Origin: Bacillota bacterium
GTDB lineage: Bacteria; Bacillota; Negativicutes; Sporomusales; UBA7701
Direction: 5' to 3'
DNA: 9,422 nucleotides
NCBI GenBank assembly: GCA_023415075.1
Contig: JAEZLU010000169.1
Coordinates: forward strand, 1-9,422
The notes under the pieces are model-generated. The model ran no database searches and had not been told where the DNA came from. It saw only the letters and a program-made list of their open reading frames with translations. Below, piece after piece: positions 1 to 6,216 of this stretch. The position numbers and the translations under genes are program-made. Within the stretch, counting starts at the first letter, position 1, and each line of letters opens with the position of its first letter.

Positions 1-23
1 CCGGCGGGCCGCCTGCGGTTCAT
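1..23 (-). CDS. Possible start of a further minus-strand gene (partial)
   Basis: An ATG at 23-21 overlaps the TGA stop of the YkuS-like gene (ATGA arrangement) and stays open to the window edge, giving only seven full codons (MNRRRPA). A GGAGA lies about 10 nt upstream inside the preceding gene. A 4-nt overlap is a common sign of translational coupling in operons, but seven codons cannot identify a product or prove coding. It may equally be chance. Confidence 0.25.
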
Positions 24-265
24 GTAAGCCGCGTCTCCAGCTCGCGGGCCACCTCCTCCGGCGTCAGGCCGCTGGCGTTCACCAATACCGTATTGTCGGC
101 CGTCGGCACCCAGGTGCCGCTGCCGGCAGGCAACGGGGCCCCGCTGTAAACCACCGCCTCCACCGGCCGCTGCCAGCTTTCCTGATCGACCACCTCATAA
201 CCCTGGCTGCTCAAGTGCGCCTTTACGTTGTCGAGGCCGGATGCCACCGAAACCAGCCGCAACAT
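20..265 (-). CDS. UPF0180/YkuS-like small protein
   Basis: Small protein of 81 residues resembling the UPF0180 (YkuS) family found in Bacillota, whose function is unknown. The family pattern is visible: an N-terminal VSVASGLDNVKAHLSSQGYE segment (short strand, then helix), a middle region around VEAVVYSG, and a C-terminal VLVNASGLTPEEVARELE ending in an amphipathic helix. No signal peptide or membrane segment is seen, so it should be cytoplasmic. An in-frame GTG lies three codons upstream at 274, but it sits inside the Shine-Dalgarno GGGAGGTG, so the ATG at 265, with six T's as spacer, is the better start. The ribosome binding site is buried in a terminator-like hairpin (266-307), so expression is probably restricted or conditional. 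Compared with typical members, which carry a cysteine-containing central loop, this one has no cysteine. Family call is by recognition of pattern only. Confidence 0.7.
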   Translation of the reverse strand: MLRLVSVASGLDNVKAHLSSQGYEVVDQESWQRPVEAVVYSGAPLPAGSGTWVPTADNTVLVNASGLTPEEVARELETRLT

Positions 266-307
266 AAAAAACACCTCCCGCAGATAGTGTTTGCGGAGGT
301 GTTTTTT
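266..307 (-). terminator. Terminator-like hairpin that also contains the ykuS-like gene's ribosome binding site
   Basis: On the minus strand the arm AAAAAACACCTCCGCA (307-292) can pair with TGCGGGAGGTGTTTTTT (282-266), leaving a 9-nt loop and one bulged base. The 3' arm ends in six T's, as in an intrinsic terminator for the bactofilin transcript. The same 3' arm carries GGGAGGTG, the Shine-Dalgarno of the next gene, whose ATG directly follows the T-run. The structure is also terminator-like on the plus strand (seven T's at 302-308), but no plus-strand gene reads into it. Confidence 0.75.
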
Positions 308-331
308 TAATCCCTGAAACTTTATGCTCAG

Positions 332-715
332 CTATTTTTTCGCTTCCTTGGCTTCGCCTCCGGGACCGTGGCGCATCTCGCAAGCCCCTTTGAATACGGC
401 CCCTTCGCCGATAATCAGGATGCCTGTCGTTATATCGCCGTAAAGTTTGGCGGTCGGCGTCAGCTCGAGTTTATCGGTAACGTCGCAGTTGCCGTGGATG
501 GTGCCAGCAAGCGTGGCGTTGCGGGCCTGGATCGTGGCCTTTACCATGCCGGTCTCGCCAATGACTATATCGCCCTTGGCGATAATCTCGCCTTCGACCT
601 GGCCGTCGATCCTCACCGTGCCACCGGCGTTAATCGTTCCTTTAAACTGGGTATCCCGGCCGACGATCGTCTCTACCTGGTCGGTGAATACCGGAGGCCT
701 TTTATTGCCAAACAT
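332..715 (-). CDS. Bactofilin (polymer-forming cytoskeletal protein)
   Basis: A 127-residue bactofilin. These proteins polymerise without nucleotide into filaments beneath the membrane and position cell-wall enzymes. A short charged or proline-bearing N-tail (MFGNKRPPVF) precedes a core of short beta-strand repeats spaced as in a right-handed beta-helix: for example GTINAGGTVRIDGQVEGEI, KGDIVIGETGMVKATIQ, RNATLAGTIHGNCDVTDKLE and LTPTAKLYGDITTGILIIGE. A lysine-rich tail (GGEAKEAKK) ends it. Length is normal for the family and there is no membrane span. A TTG lies one codon upstream at 718, but GGGGAGA gives better spacing to the ATG at 715. The gene starts 15 nt after the stop of an M23 peptidase, a pairing seen in other bacteria where bactofilin and an M23 peptidase work together on cell shape. 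Translation is probably coupled to that gene. Confidence 0.92.
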   Translation of the reverse strand: MFGNKRPPVFTDQVETIVGRDTQFKGTINAGGTVRIDGQVEGEIIAKGDIVIGETGMVKATIQARNATLAGTIHGNCDVTDKLELTPTAKLYGDITTGILIIGEGAVFKGACEMRHGPGGEAKEAKK

Positions 716-730
716 CAAATCTCCCCTATG

Positions 731-1723
731 TTATAAAAAGTTTGCCGGATTAACCGCGGTCCCGTTGACCCGCACCTCGTAGTGGCAATGCGAGCCGGTG
801 CTGTAGCCGGTGCTGCCCATATAGGCGATCATGCCGCCTTTTTGGACGAAGTCGCCGACCTTCACAAGGTTTTGCGAGTTATGGCCATATATAGTCACGA
901 TCCCGTTACCGTGGTCGATTTGTATCATATTCCCGTAGCCGCTGTACCAGCCGCTGTAAACGACGTAGCCGTCAGCGGTGGCGTTTATCGGCGTTCCGTA
1001 GTCGTTTGCGATATCAATTCCCGGATGATAGTCGCTGCCCCAACCGCCCCAGGGCGACCCGCGCCAACCGAAGCGCGAAGTCACATCGCCGTAAGTCGGC
1101 CAAATGGACGGGGTAGCGGCCAGACGGGCATTGCGGTCAACGATCTGCTGCCGCAATGCGGTCAAGCTCTGTTCGCGGGCCTTGGCGTTCGCCTGCAGGT
1201 CCTTGACCAGATTAGTCAGGTCGTTAACATCGGGCTTTACTATCGGCCCACCTTGTCCTCCATTAGCGGTCGGACGCGGAGTGCCTGAGCGCGAAGGCGG
1301 AAGCTCATCACTGCTTACGATTTTGCGGAGGTCGGCGTCCAGCTTATTCAGGCGGTTCATGTCATCCTGCAGGACGGCTGTGGTTTTGGCCAGCTGCTCG
1401 ATCTGCTTGTTCTGGGTAGCGTTCACCTGCTTCAGCCGTTCAAGCTCCACCTTTTCCGCGTTGGCTACACTCAGAGTTCGTTCATAGTTGATAAAAGCGC
1501 CGGCTGTGACGATCAGCAGCGCGCCCACGGTAACGGCTGTCGCTTTCAGGATCTTGATGGGGATGCGGAGACTGAACACCCGTTTACCGTGATGGGGGAC
1601 GAACATCAGCGTATATTCGCGCCGGTCGGGACGACCCTGCCGCTCGGCCGAAAACTTACGCTTAACGGCTTCCAGAAGCTCCTTGCTCCCGGAAACCGGA
1701 TTCCATACAGGCAATACTTTCAC
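731..1723 (-). CDS. Membrane-anchored M23 (LytM-type) peptidase with coiled coils
   Basis: Bitopic membrane protein of 330 residues predicted to cut peptidoglycan peptide cross-links. Residues 1-56 are basic and probably cytoplasmic; about 57-77 (ILKATAVTVGALLIVTAG region) form one membrane segment; 85-135 and about 165-200 look like coiled coils separated by a Pro/Gly/Ser-rich linker (140-165); 209-330 are the M23 domain. Zinc and catalytic residues appear intact: H233 and D237 (HPGIDIA), H281 (IYGHNSQ), and H312 and H314 (SHCHYEV), so it should be an active enzyme, not a degenerate regulator such as EnvC or NlpD. The start is uncertain: GTG at 1723 has AAAGGA only 2 nt upstream, and TTG at 1714 lies 11 nt from it. 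The cytoplasmic N-tail could contact the bactofilin encoded directly downstream; this is inferred from gene order. A 71-nt AT-rich gap precedes it. Confidence 0.9.
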   Translation of the reverse strand: MKVLPVWNPVSGSKELLEAVKRKFSAERQGRPDRREYTLMFVPHHGKRVFSLRIPIKILKATAVTVGALLIVTAGAFINYERTLSVANAEKVELERLKQVNATQNKQIEQLAKTTAVLQDDMNRLNKLDADLRKIVSSDELPPSRSGTPRPTANGGQGGPIVKPDVNDLTNLVKDLQANAKAREQSLTALRQQIVDRNARLAATPSIWPTYGDVTSRFGWRGSPWGGWGSDYHPGIDIANDYGTPINATADGYVVYSGWYSGYGNMIQIDHGNGIVTIYGHNSQNLVKVGDFVQKGGMIAYMGSTGYSTGSHCHYEVRVNGTAVNPANFL

Positions 1724-1794
1724 CGTCCTTTCGACAAATTGCCTTAAGAGGTGTAAGGTGTAATATAATTCTCCACTTAAACTGGAATCTCCTG

Positions 1795-2313
1795 CTAAGC
1801 TTTAGAAAATTTTCCTCTGGCCTCGGCCAGCGCCTGTTTCTCCTCGTCGGTCAGAAAATAACTCGACTGGCCGTCCAGCACCGGCTTGGCGTAAATGCGG
1901 GACTCGTTGCGGCCGAAAATACTGGAAATCACTACCCCGTTGTTGGCGGCGTCCAGCAGGGCGACGGCGAAGCTCAGATCGCTGCCGGTGCCTTCGAAAG
2001 CGTTAAAGCGGACCACGCCCAGCTTCTGTACGCAGAGCTTCAACCGGGCGTCGAGCTCGCGACACTCCCCTTCCAGCCTGGCGGCCCGTTCGCTGGCCTG
2101 CTGGACGGTCTCCAGCTGCCGCAGGAGGGCGGCCTCGAGATTGCCGCCGTCGATGCCCCGCATCATCTGCTGGTAGCGACGGTTGAGCTTGGCCAGCTTC
2201 ATATTGATATTGATAAAAATTATAAGGGCGAGAATAAGCAGACAAGTTATCCCGATGATTACATAACTCAAATTTTCTGTCACCCAGCCGGATATTGCGG
2301 TCATAACATCCAT
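1795..2313 (-). CDS. DUF4446 family membrane protein
   Basis: A 172-residue protein of the DUF4446 family, function unknown. There is one N-terminal membrane segment at about 16-37 (SYVIIGITCLLILALIIF), then a charged helical or coiled-coil stretch (about 55-95), and a conserved C-terminal domain with the family signature KLGVVRFNAFEGTGSDLSFA (97-116) followed by NNGVVISSIFGRNESRIYAK (124-143). No signal cleavage site is visible, so the N-terminal segment is probably an anchor and the conserved domain faces the cytoplasm or the outside depending on topology. The ATG at 2313 follows GGAGAAGGAG, about 12 nt away. The gene lies 27 nt after the PLP enzyme gene. DUF4446 genes are, from memory, often near parA-parB in clostridia and relatives, so the location fits and hints at an envelope or segregation role, which is unproven. 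Confidence 0.85.
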   Translation of the reverse strand: MDVMTAISGWVTENLSYVIIGITCLLILALIIFININMKLAKLNRRYQQMMRGIDGGNLEAALLRQLETVQQASERAARLEGECRELDARLKLCVQKLGVVRFNAFEGTGSDLSFAVALLDAANNGVVISSIFGRNESRIYAKPVLDGQSSYFLTDEEKQALAEARGKFSKA

Positions 2314-2340
2314 TCCCCAATACAGCTCCTTCTCCTCGCG

Positions 2341-3492
2341 TTACTCTGCACCGTCCTGGGCAACTGCCCGGACAGCCTCTATGGCGGTGGCAATCTCGCT
2401 GTCGGTCGTGAAATAGCCCGGGCTTAGGCGGATAGTGCCGGTCGCCAGCGTGCCAAGCGTGGCGTGGGCCCAGGGAGCGCAGTGCAGACCGGCCCGGCAG
2501 GCGATAGCGAACTCGCGGTCCAGCCGCTGGGCCACCGCCCCGCTGTCGCAGCCGGCGAGGGTGAACGACACCACCGCCGCCCGCGGCTCACCGCTCGGCG
2601 GTCCGTAAATAGTCACCTGCGGGATAGCAGCCAGTTCGGTCAGCAGGACCCGGGTAAGCTCGGCCTCGCGCCTCCGAATTGCAGCCAGCCCCAGGCGGCG
2701 TATATAGCGGCTGCCGGCCAGCAGACCAGCCAGTCCGGGAGTGTTGTGGGTGCCGCTCTCCAGGCAGTCGGGATAAAAGTCGGGTTGCCGGTCGGACTCC
2801 GACAGGCTGCCGGTGCCGCCGAAGCGTAGCGGCGCAATCCGCAGGCCCTCGCGCACATACAGCCCGCCCGTGCCCTGGGGGCCGAACAGGCTTTTGTGGC
2901 CGCTGAAGGCCAAAACATCGATATTCATGGCTTCGACGTCAATCTCCTCGCGGCCGGCTGTTTGGGCGGCGTCAACGATAAACAGCGCTCCGGCCGCCCG
3001 GGCCAATTCGCCGATCTCAGCCAGCGGCGCCAGCGTGCCGGCCACATTCGAGCCGTGACATACCACCACCGCCCGGGCGCCGCCTGTAAGTGCCGCCCGC
3101 AGCTCGGCCAGCGGCAGCCGGCCGGCCGGGTCGCAGCCGACGATCCGCAGGCGGGCCCCGCGGGCTTCCAGGGCCCGCAGCGGCCGGGCCACGGCGTTAT
3201 GCTCCATCGACGTCGCCACCACCCTGTCGCCCGGACCGATTAGCCCGAAGAGAGCGGTGTTGATGGCGTCAGTGGCATTGTGACCAAAAATCAGATTGCC
3301 GGAGTTGCCGGCCCCAAAGAGGGCCGCCAGCTCCTCGCGGGCGTCATAGACGAGCCTGGCGGCCTCGCGGGCCGGACCATGGCCGGCCCGTCCCGGGCTG
3401 CCGGCAATATTGCGCAGACAATCGTCGACCGCTCTGTATACTTCTTCCGGCTTCGGCCAACTGGTCGAAGCATTATCAAGATAAATCACCAT
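2341..3492 (-). CDS. Cysteine desulfurase-family, class-V PLP-dependent enzyme
   Basis: A 383-residue fold-type I PLP enzyme resembling NifS/SufS-like proteins (the cysteine desulfurase family often labelled am_tr_V_EGC). Such enzymes take sulfur from cysteine as an enzyme-bound persulfide for Fe-S clusters or other acceptors. The N-terminus IYLDNASTSWPKPEEVYRA is typical. Visible active-site residues: H98 in SMEHNAV (stacks on PLP), D174 in FIVDAAQTAG (pyridine nitrogen), K200 in FSGHKSLFGPQGTGG (Schiff base), and C338 in CRAGLHCAPWAH, placed where the persulfide cysteine of group II enzymes lies. A complete set suggests a working desulfurase, though selenocysteine lyase or another cysteine-related lyase cannot be excluded. 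ATG at 3492 has a GGGGG Shine-Dalgarno and starts 10 nt after the hydF stop, so the two are almost certainly co-transcribed; it could supply sulfur for HydF's cluster (inference). Confidence 0.88.
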   Translation of the reverse strand: MVIYLDNASTSWPKPEEVYRAVDDCLRNIAGSPGRAGHGPAREAARLVYDAREELAALFGAGNSGNLIFGHNATDAINTALFGLIGPGDRVVATSMEHNAVARPLRALEARGARLRIVGCDPAGRLPLAELRAALTGGARAVVVCHGSNVAGTLAPLAEIGELARAAGALFIVDAAQTAGREEIDVEAMNIDVLAFSGHKSLFGPQGTGGLYVREGLRIAPLRFGGTGSLSESDRQPDFYPDCLESGTHNTPGLAGLLAGSRYIRRLGLAAIRRREAELTRVLLTELAAIPQVTIYGPPSGEPRAAVVSFTLAGCDSGAVAQRLDREFAIACRAGLHCAPWAHATLGTLATGTIRLSPGYFTTDSEIATAIEAVRAVAQDGAE

Positions 3493-3502
3493 ATCGCCCC
3501 CG

Positions 3503-4726
3503 TCAATCCTCGAGAATCATCTGGGCCGCCGGGAAAGGCGCCAGCGCCCGGTGGAGGATACCGTGGACCTGGGCGATCAGCACGCCGTAGTTGACGATCG
3601 GCACGCCGCTTTCGCGGGCGATCGACAGTCGGTGCAACATCTCGCGCCTGTTCAGCATGCAGGCGCCGCAGTGGACGATCAACTTATACTCGTTGAGGTC
3701 ACGGGGAAAGTCGCCGCCCGACACCCACTCGAAAGACAGCTCGCCGCCGACCGCCTGCCGCAGCCAGCGGGGGATTTTCACCCGACCGATGTCGTCGGCC
3801 TGGCGATGGTGGGTGCAGCCCTCGGCTATCAGCACCCGGTCGCCCGGCTGCAGCCGCTCGATGGCTTTGGCGCCGGCCGCCAGCGTCTCCAGGTCGCCCT
3901 TGTAGCGGGCGAACAAAATCGAGAAGGACGTCAGCGCAACATCTGGCGGTGTATCGGCCGCCACCTTGAGAAACTCCTGCGAGTCGGTAACCACAAGCCT
4001 GGGCTTGTGGTTAAGATTCGCCAGCGCCTCCCGCAGCTCTCGCTCCTTGACAACCACGCTGTAGGCGTCATGGTCGAGTACGTCGCGGATTGTCTGCACC
4101 TGCGGCAGAATGAGCCGGCCCTTGGGCGCCGCCAGGTCGATCGGCACGACCAGCACCACCGTGTCGCCGGGATTCAAAAGATCGCCGATAACCGGCGGCC
4201 CCTCCCAGTTATCGGGAGCCTTCTTGATAATGAGCCGCTTTAGCTCCTCCACCCCTTGGCCGGTCTTGGCACTCACGGCCAGCACCGGTTCGCCGAGTAC
4301 CTGGCCCCAGTCGGCCAGCTTGCCGGCGTCGACCGTCGTCTCGTCACTCTTGTTGACGACCGCCACCAGCGGCAACTGGCGCCTTTTGATGTCGGCCGCC
4401 AGGCCAAGTTCGTAGTCGGTCAACCCGGCCGCCGGCTCGAGCACCAGCAGGGCCAGGTCGGTCTTGTTGAGCACCTGCATGGTACGTTCGACCCGCAGGG
4501 CCCCGAGGTCGCCGACGTCATCGATGCCGGCGGTATCGATCAGCATAACCGGCCCCAGCGGCAAGATCTCCATCGCCTTGTACACCGGGTCGGTGGTCGT
4601 ACCCGGCACGGCCGACACCAAGGCGATATCCTGGCTGGTGAGGGCGTTAATCAGGCTGGACTTGCCGGCATTACGCCGGCCGAAAATGGCGATATGCAGG
4701 CGGGCGCCCTTCGGGGTATCTTGCAT
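3503..4726 (-). CDS. hydF: [FeFe]-hydrogenase maturation GTPase HydF
   Basis: HydF (407 residues) is the scaffold on which the 2Fe subcluster of the [FeFe]-hydrogenase H-cluster is assembled with products of HydE and HydG before transfer to HydA. Residues 8-170 form a TrmE/Era-type GTPase: P-loop GRRNAGKSS (16-24), switch PGTTTDPV (41-48), DTAG (64-67), NKSD (125-128) and SAKTG (152-156). A middle dimerisation region (about 175-290) follows. The C-terminal cluster domain keeps C304 and H306 (EGCTHH) and H352, C353 and C356 (VHCGACMLNR), matching the CxH...HCxxC pattern with 45 residues between H306 and H352. ATG at 4726 has AAGGAG 8 nt upstream. It begins 50 nt after aspA and ends 10 nt before the PLP enzyme. 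No hydE, hydG or hydrogenase gene is in the window, so these should lie elsewhere. Confidence 0.96.
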   Translation of the reverse strand: MQDTPKGARLHIAIFGRRNAGKSSLINALTSQDIALVSAVPGTTTDPVYKAMEILPLGPVMLIDTAGIDDVGDLGALRVERTMQVLNKTDLALLVLEPAAGLTDYELGLAADIKRRQLPLVAVVNKSDETTVDAGKLADWGQVLGEPVLAVSAKTGQGVEELKRLIIKKAPDNWEGPPVIGDLLNPGDTVVLVVPIDLAAPKGRLILPQVQTIRDVLDHDAYSVVVKERELREALANLNHKPRLVVTDSQEFLKVAADTPPDVALTSFSILFARYKGDLETLAAGAKAIERLQPGDRVLIAEGCTHHRQADDIGRVKIPRWLRQAVGGELSFEWVSGGDFPRDLNEYKLIVHCGACMLNRREMLHRLSIARESGVPIVNYGVLIAQVHGILHRALAPFPAAQMILED

Positions 4727-4776
4727 GGAAATCTCTCCTTATTATGGCAGATCCTACGGCAATTTATGCCAATCGA

Positions 4777-6174
4777 TTATTTCAGCAGTTTCTCGCCGGC
4801 TATCCCCGGACGGGTCAGCGCCTGCGGGTTAAGGATGATATCTAGGTCGGCCTCGCTCAGAAGGCCCATCTCGCCAACCACCGCCCGCACCGGCCGGCCC
4901 TCCGTGAAGGCCCTTCGGGCCACTTCGGTGGCCCGCTCGTAGCCGATGTGCGGGGTTAGGGCGGTCACCGTTACCAGGCTGGACGCCAGCAGCTCGCCGC
5001 AGCGGCTGCTTTGGGCAGTTATTCCCTTGACGCACAATTCGGTGAACATATTCGCACTGTTGGTCAGTATCTCCATGCCGCCTAACAGATGGTGGGCAAT
5101 GAGTGGCATAAACGGGTTGAGCTCGAGCTGGCCCGACTGAGCGGCCAGCGTCACCGCCAGATCGGCAGCCATGACGTGAAAAGCCGCCTGGTTGACGGCC
5201 TCGGCGATAACCGGATTTACTTTGCCGGGCATGATCGACGAACCGGCCTGCCGTTCCGGCAGGGTTATCTCCCCCAGCCCGGCCCGCGGCCCAGAAGACA
5301 GCAGCCTGAGATCGTGGGCAATCTTGCTGAGGTTGACGGCCAGTGCCTTGATCAGGCCGGACACCTCGACGAACACGTCGGCGTTCTGGGTCACGTCGAT
5401 CATGTTCTCGGCCCGGGCCAGACCGATGTTGGCGTACTGGCGAACCCGTTCGTTCACCAGAAATATGTATTTCCGCGGCGCGTTCAGGCCTGTGCCGACG
5501 GCCGTGCCGCCGAGATTGGCCTGGCGCAGCCGCTCTTCCACCTTATACACCCGCCAGCGGTCGCGGGCGATGGCCTGGGCATAGGCACTGAACTCCTGCC
5601 CGAGGGTTATCGGCAGGGCGTCCTGCATCTCGGTGCGGCCGACCTTGATGACGCCGGCAAACTCGGCTTCTTTGGCCTGGAGAGCTTCCTGGAGATTGGC
5701 GCAGGCTTCGCTCAGCGGCTGCAGCAGCCAGATGGCGGCGATCCTCAGGGCGGTCGGGTAAACATCGTTGGTCGACTGGTGCATATTGACGTCATCCAGC
5801 GGGTGCACCGGCCCGGCCTTGTCGCCTGTCAGCAGCTCGTTGGCCCGGCAGGCCAGCACCTCGTTGACATTCATATTGGTCGAAGTACCGGCGCCGCCCT
5901 GAAGGGCGTCGACGATGAACTGCTCACGGAAATTCCCGGCCACAACTTCACCGGCAGCCTGGGCAATCGCCCGGGCAACGTCGGCTGGCAGGTAGCCCAG
6001 CTCGCCGTTGACCTCGGCCGCCGCCTTCTTGACGAGAGCGATGGCTTCGATCAGCCGGCGGTGGACGGGATAGCCGGACAGCGGGAAGTTCTCAGCCGCC
6101 CTCAGTGTATGGATGCCATAATAGGCGTCGGCGGGAATGTCGCGTTCGCCCAGCAGGTCCTTGTCGCGGCGCAT
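4777..6174 (-). CDS. aspA: Aspartate ammonia-lyase (aspartase)
   Basis: A 465-residue member of the aspartase/fumarase superfamily, catalysing L-aspartate to fumarate plus ammonia; cytoplasmic and normally a homotetramer. Signatures: GAGTSTNMNVNEV (95-107, substrate-binding T97/S98/T99), MHQSTNDVYPTA (131-142), KVGRTEMQDALPITLGQE (177-194), and the flexible catalytic loop GSSIMPGKVNP (311-321) with the expected base S312 and K318. The continuation PVIAEAVNQ fits aspartase (compare PVIPEVVNQ) rather than class II fumarase, which usually has PTQCEA. Length is close to known aspartases (about 468-478). A longer frame begins at GTG 6207, but that codon lies inside a parS site, whereas ATG 6174 directly follows a strong GGGAGGGGGAGAAAG, so I chose 6174. 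It sits between parB and hydF. Ammonia release next to hydF is suggestive (see findings); ordinary aspartate catabolism is the simpler reading. Confidence 0.93.
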   Translation of the reverse strand: MRRDKDLLGERDIPADAYYGIHTLRAAENFPLSGYPVHRRLIEAIALVKKAAAEVNGELGYLPADVARAIAQAAGEVVAGNFREQFIVDALQGGAGTSTNMNVNEVLACRANELLTGDKAGPVHPLDDVNMHQSTNDVYPTALRIAAIWLLQPLSEACANLQEALQAKEAEFAGVIKVGRTEMQDALPITLGQEFSAYAQAIARDRWRVYKVEERLRQANLGGTAVGTGLNAPRKYIFLVNERVRQYANIGLARAENMIDVTQNADVFVEVSGLIKALAVNLSKIAHDLRLLSSGPRAGLGEITLPERQAGSSIMPGKVNPVIAEAVNQAAFHVMAADLAVTLAAQSGQLELNPFMPLIAHHLLGGMEILTNSANMFTELCVKGITAQSSRCGELLASSLVTVTALTPHIGYERATEVARRAFTEGRPVRAVVGEMGLLSEADLDIILNPQALTRPGIAGEKLLK

Positions 6175-6199
6175 CTTTCTCCCCCTCCCTGTCAGCGAC

Positions 6200-6215
6200 T
6201 GTTTCACGTGAAACA
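6200..6215. promoter_or_regulatory. parS centromere site 1 (between parB and aspA)
   Basis: TGTTTCACGTGAAACA is a perfect match to the Bacillota parS consensus TGTTNCACGTGAAACA and a perfect palindrome; symmetry extends to 20 bp (6198-6217), reaching the last base of the parB stop codon. ParB clamps load here with CTP and spread, which may also affect transcription of the adjacent aspA, whose Shine-Dalgarno lies within 25 bp. Confidence 0.95.
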
Positions 6216-6216
6216 G

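Noticed and set aside
1763..1790. Internal minus-strand promoter before the M23 gene
   Set aside because: TATATT is a fair -10, but no -35 resembling TTGACA lies 16-18 nt upstream.
3551..4243. Plus-strand open frame of 230 codons opposite hydF
   Set aside because: Antisense shadow of hydF with low-complexity His/Gln/Arg-rich translation and no family match.
5171..5186. Possible third parS (contains ACGTGAAA)
   Set aside because: Only about nine of sixteen positions agree with the consensus and the central CACGTG is broken (GACGTG).
6175..6207. Extended aspA N-terminus from GTG 6207 (11 more residues)
   Set aside because: The GTG is part of the parS palindrome, and the added codons are made of the Shine-Dalgarno GGGAGGGGGAGAAAG that serves ATG 6174.
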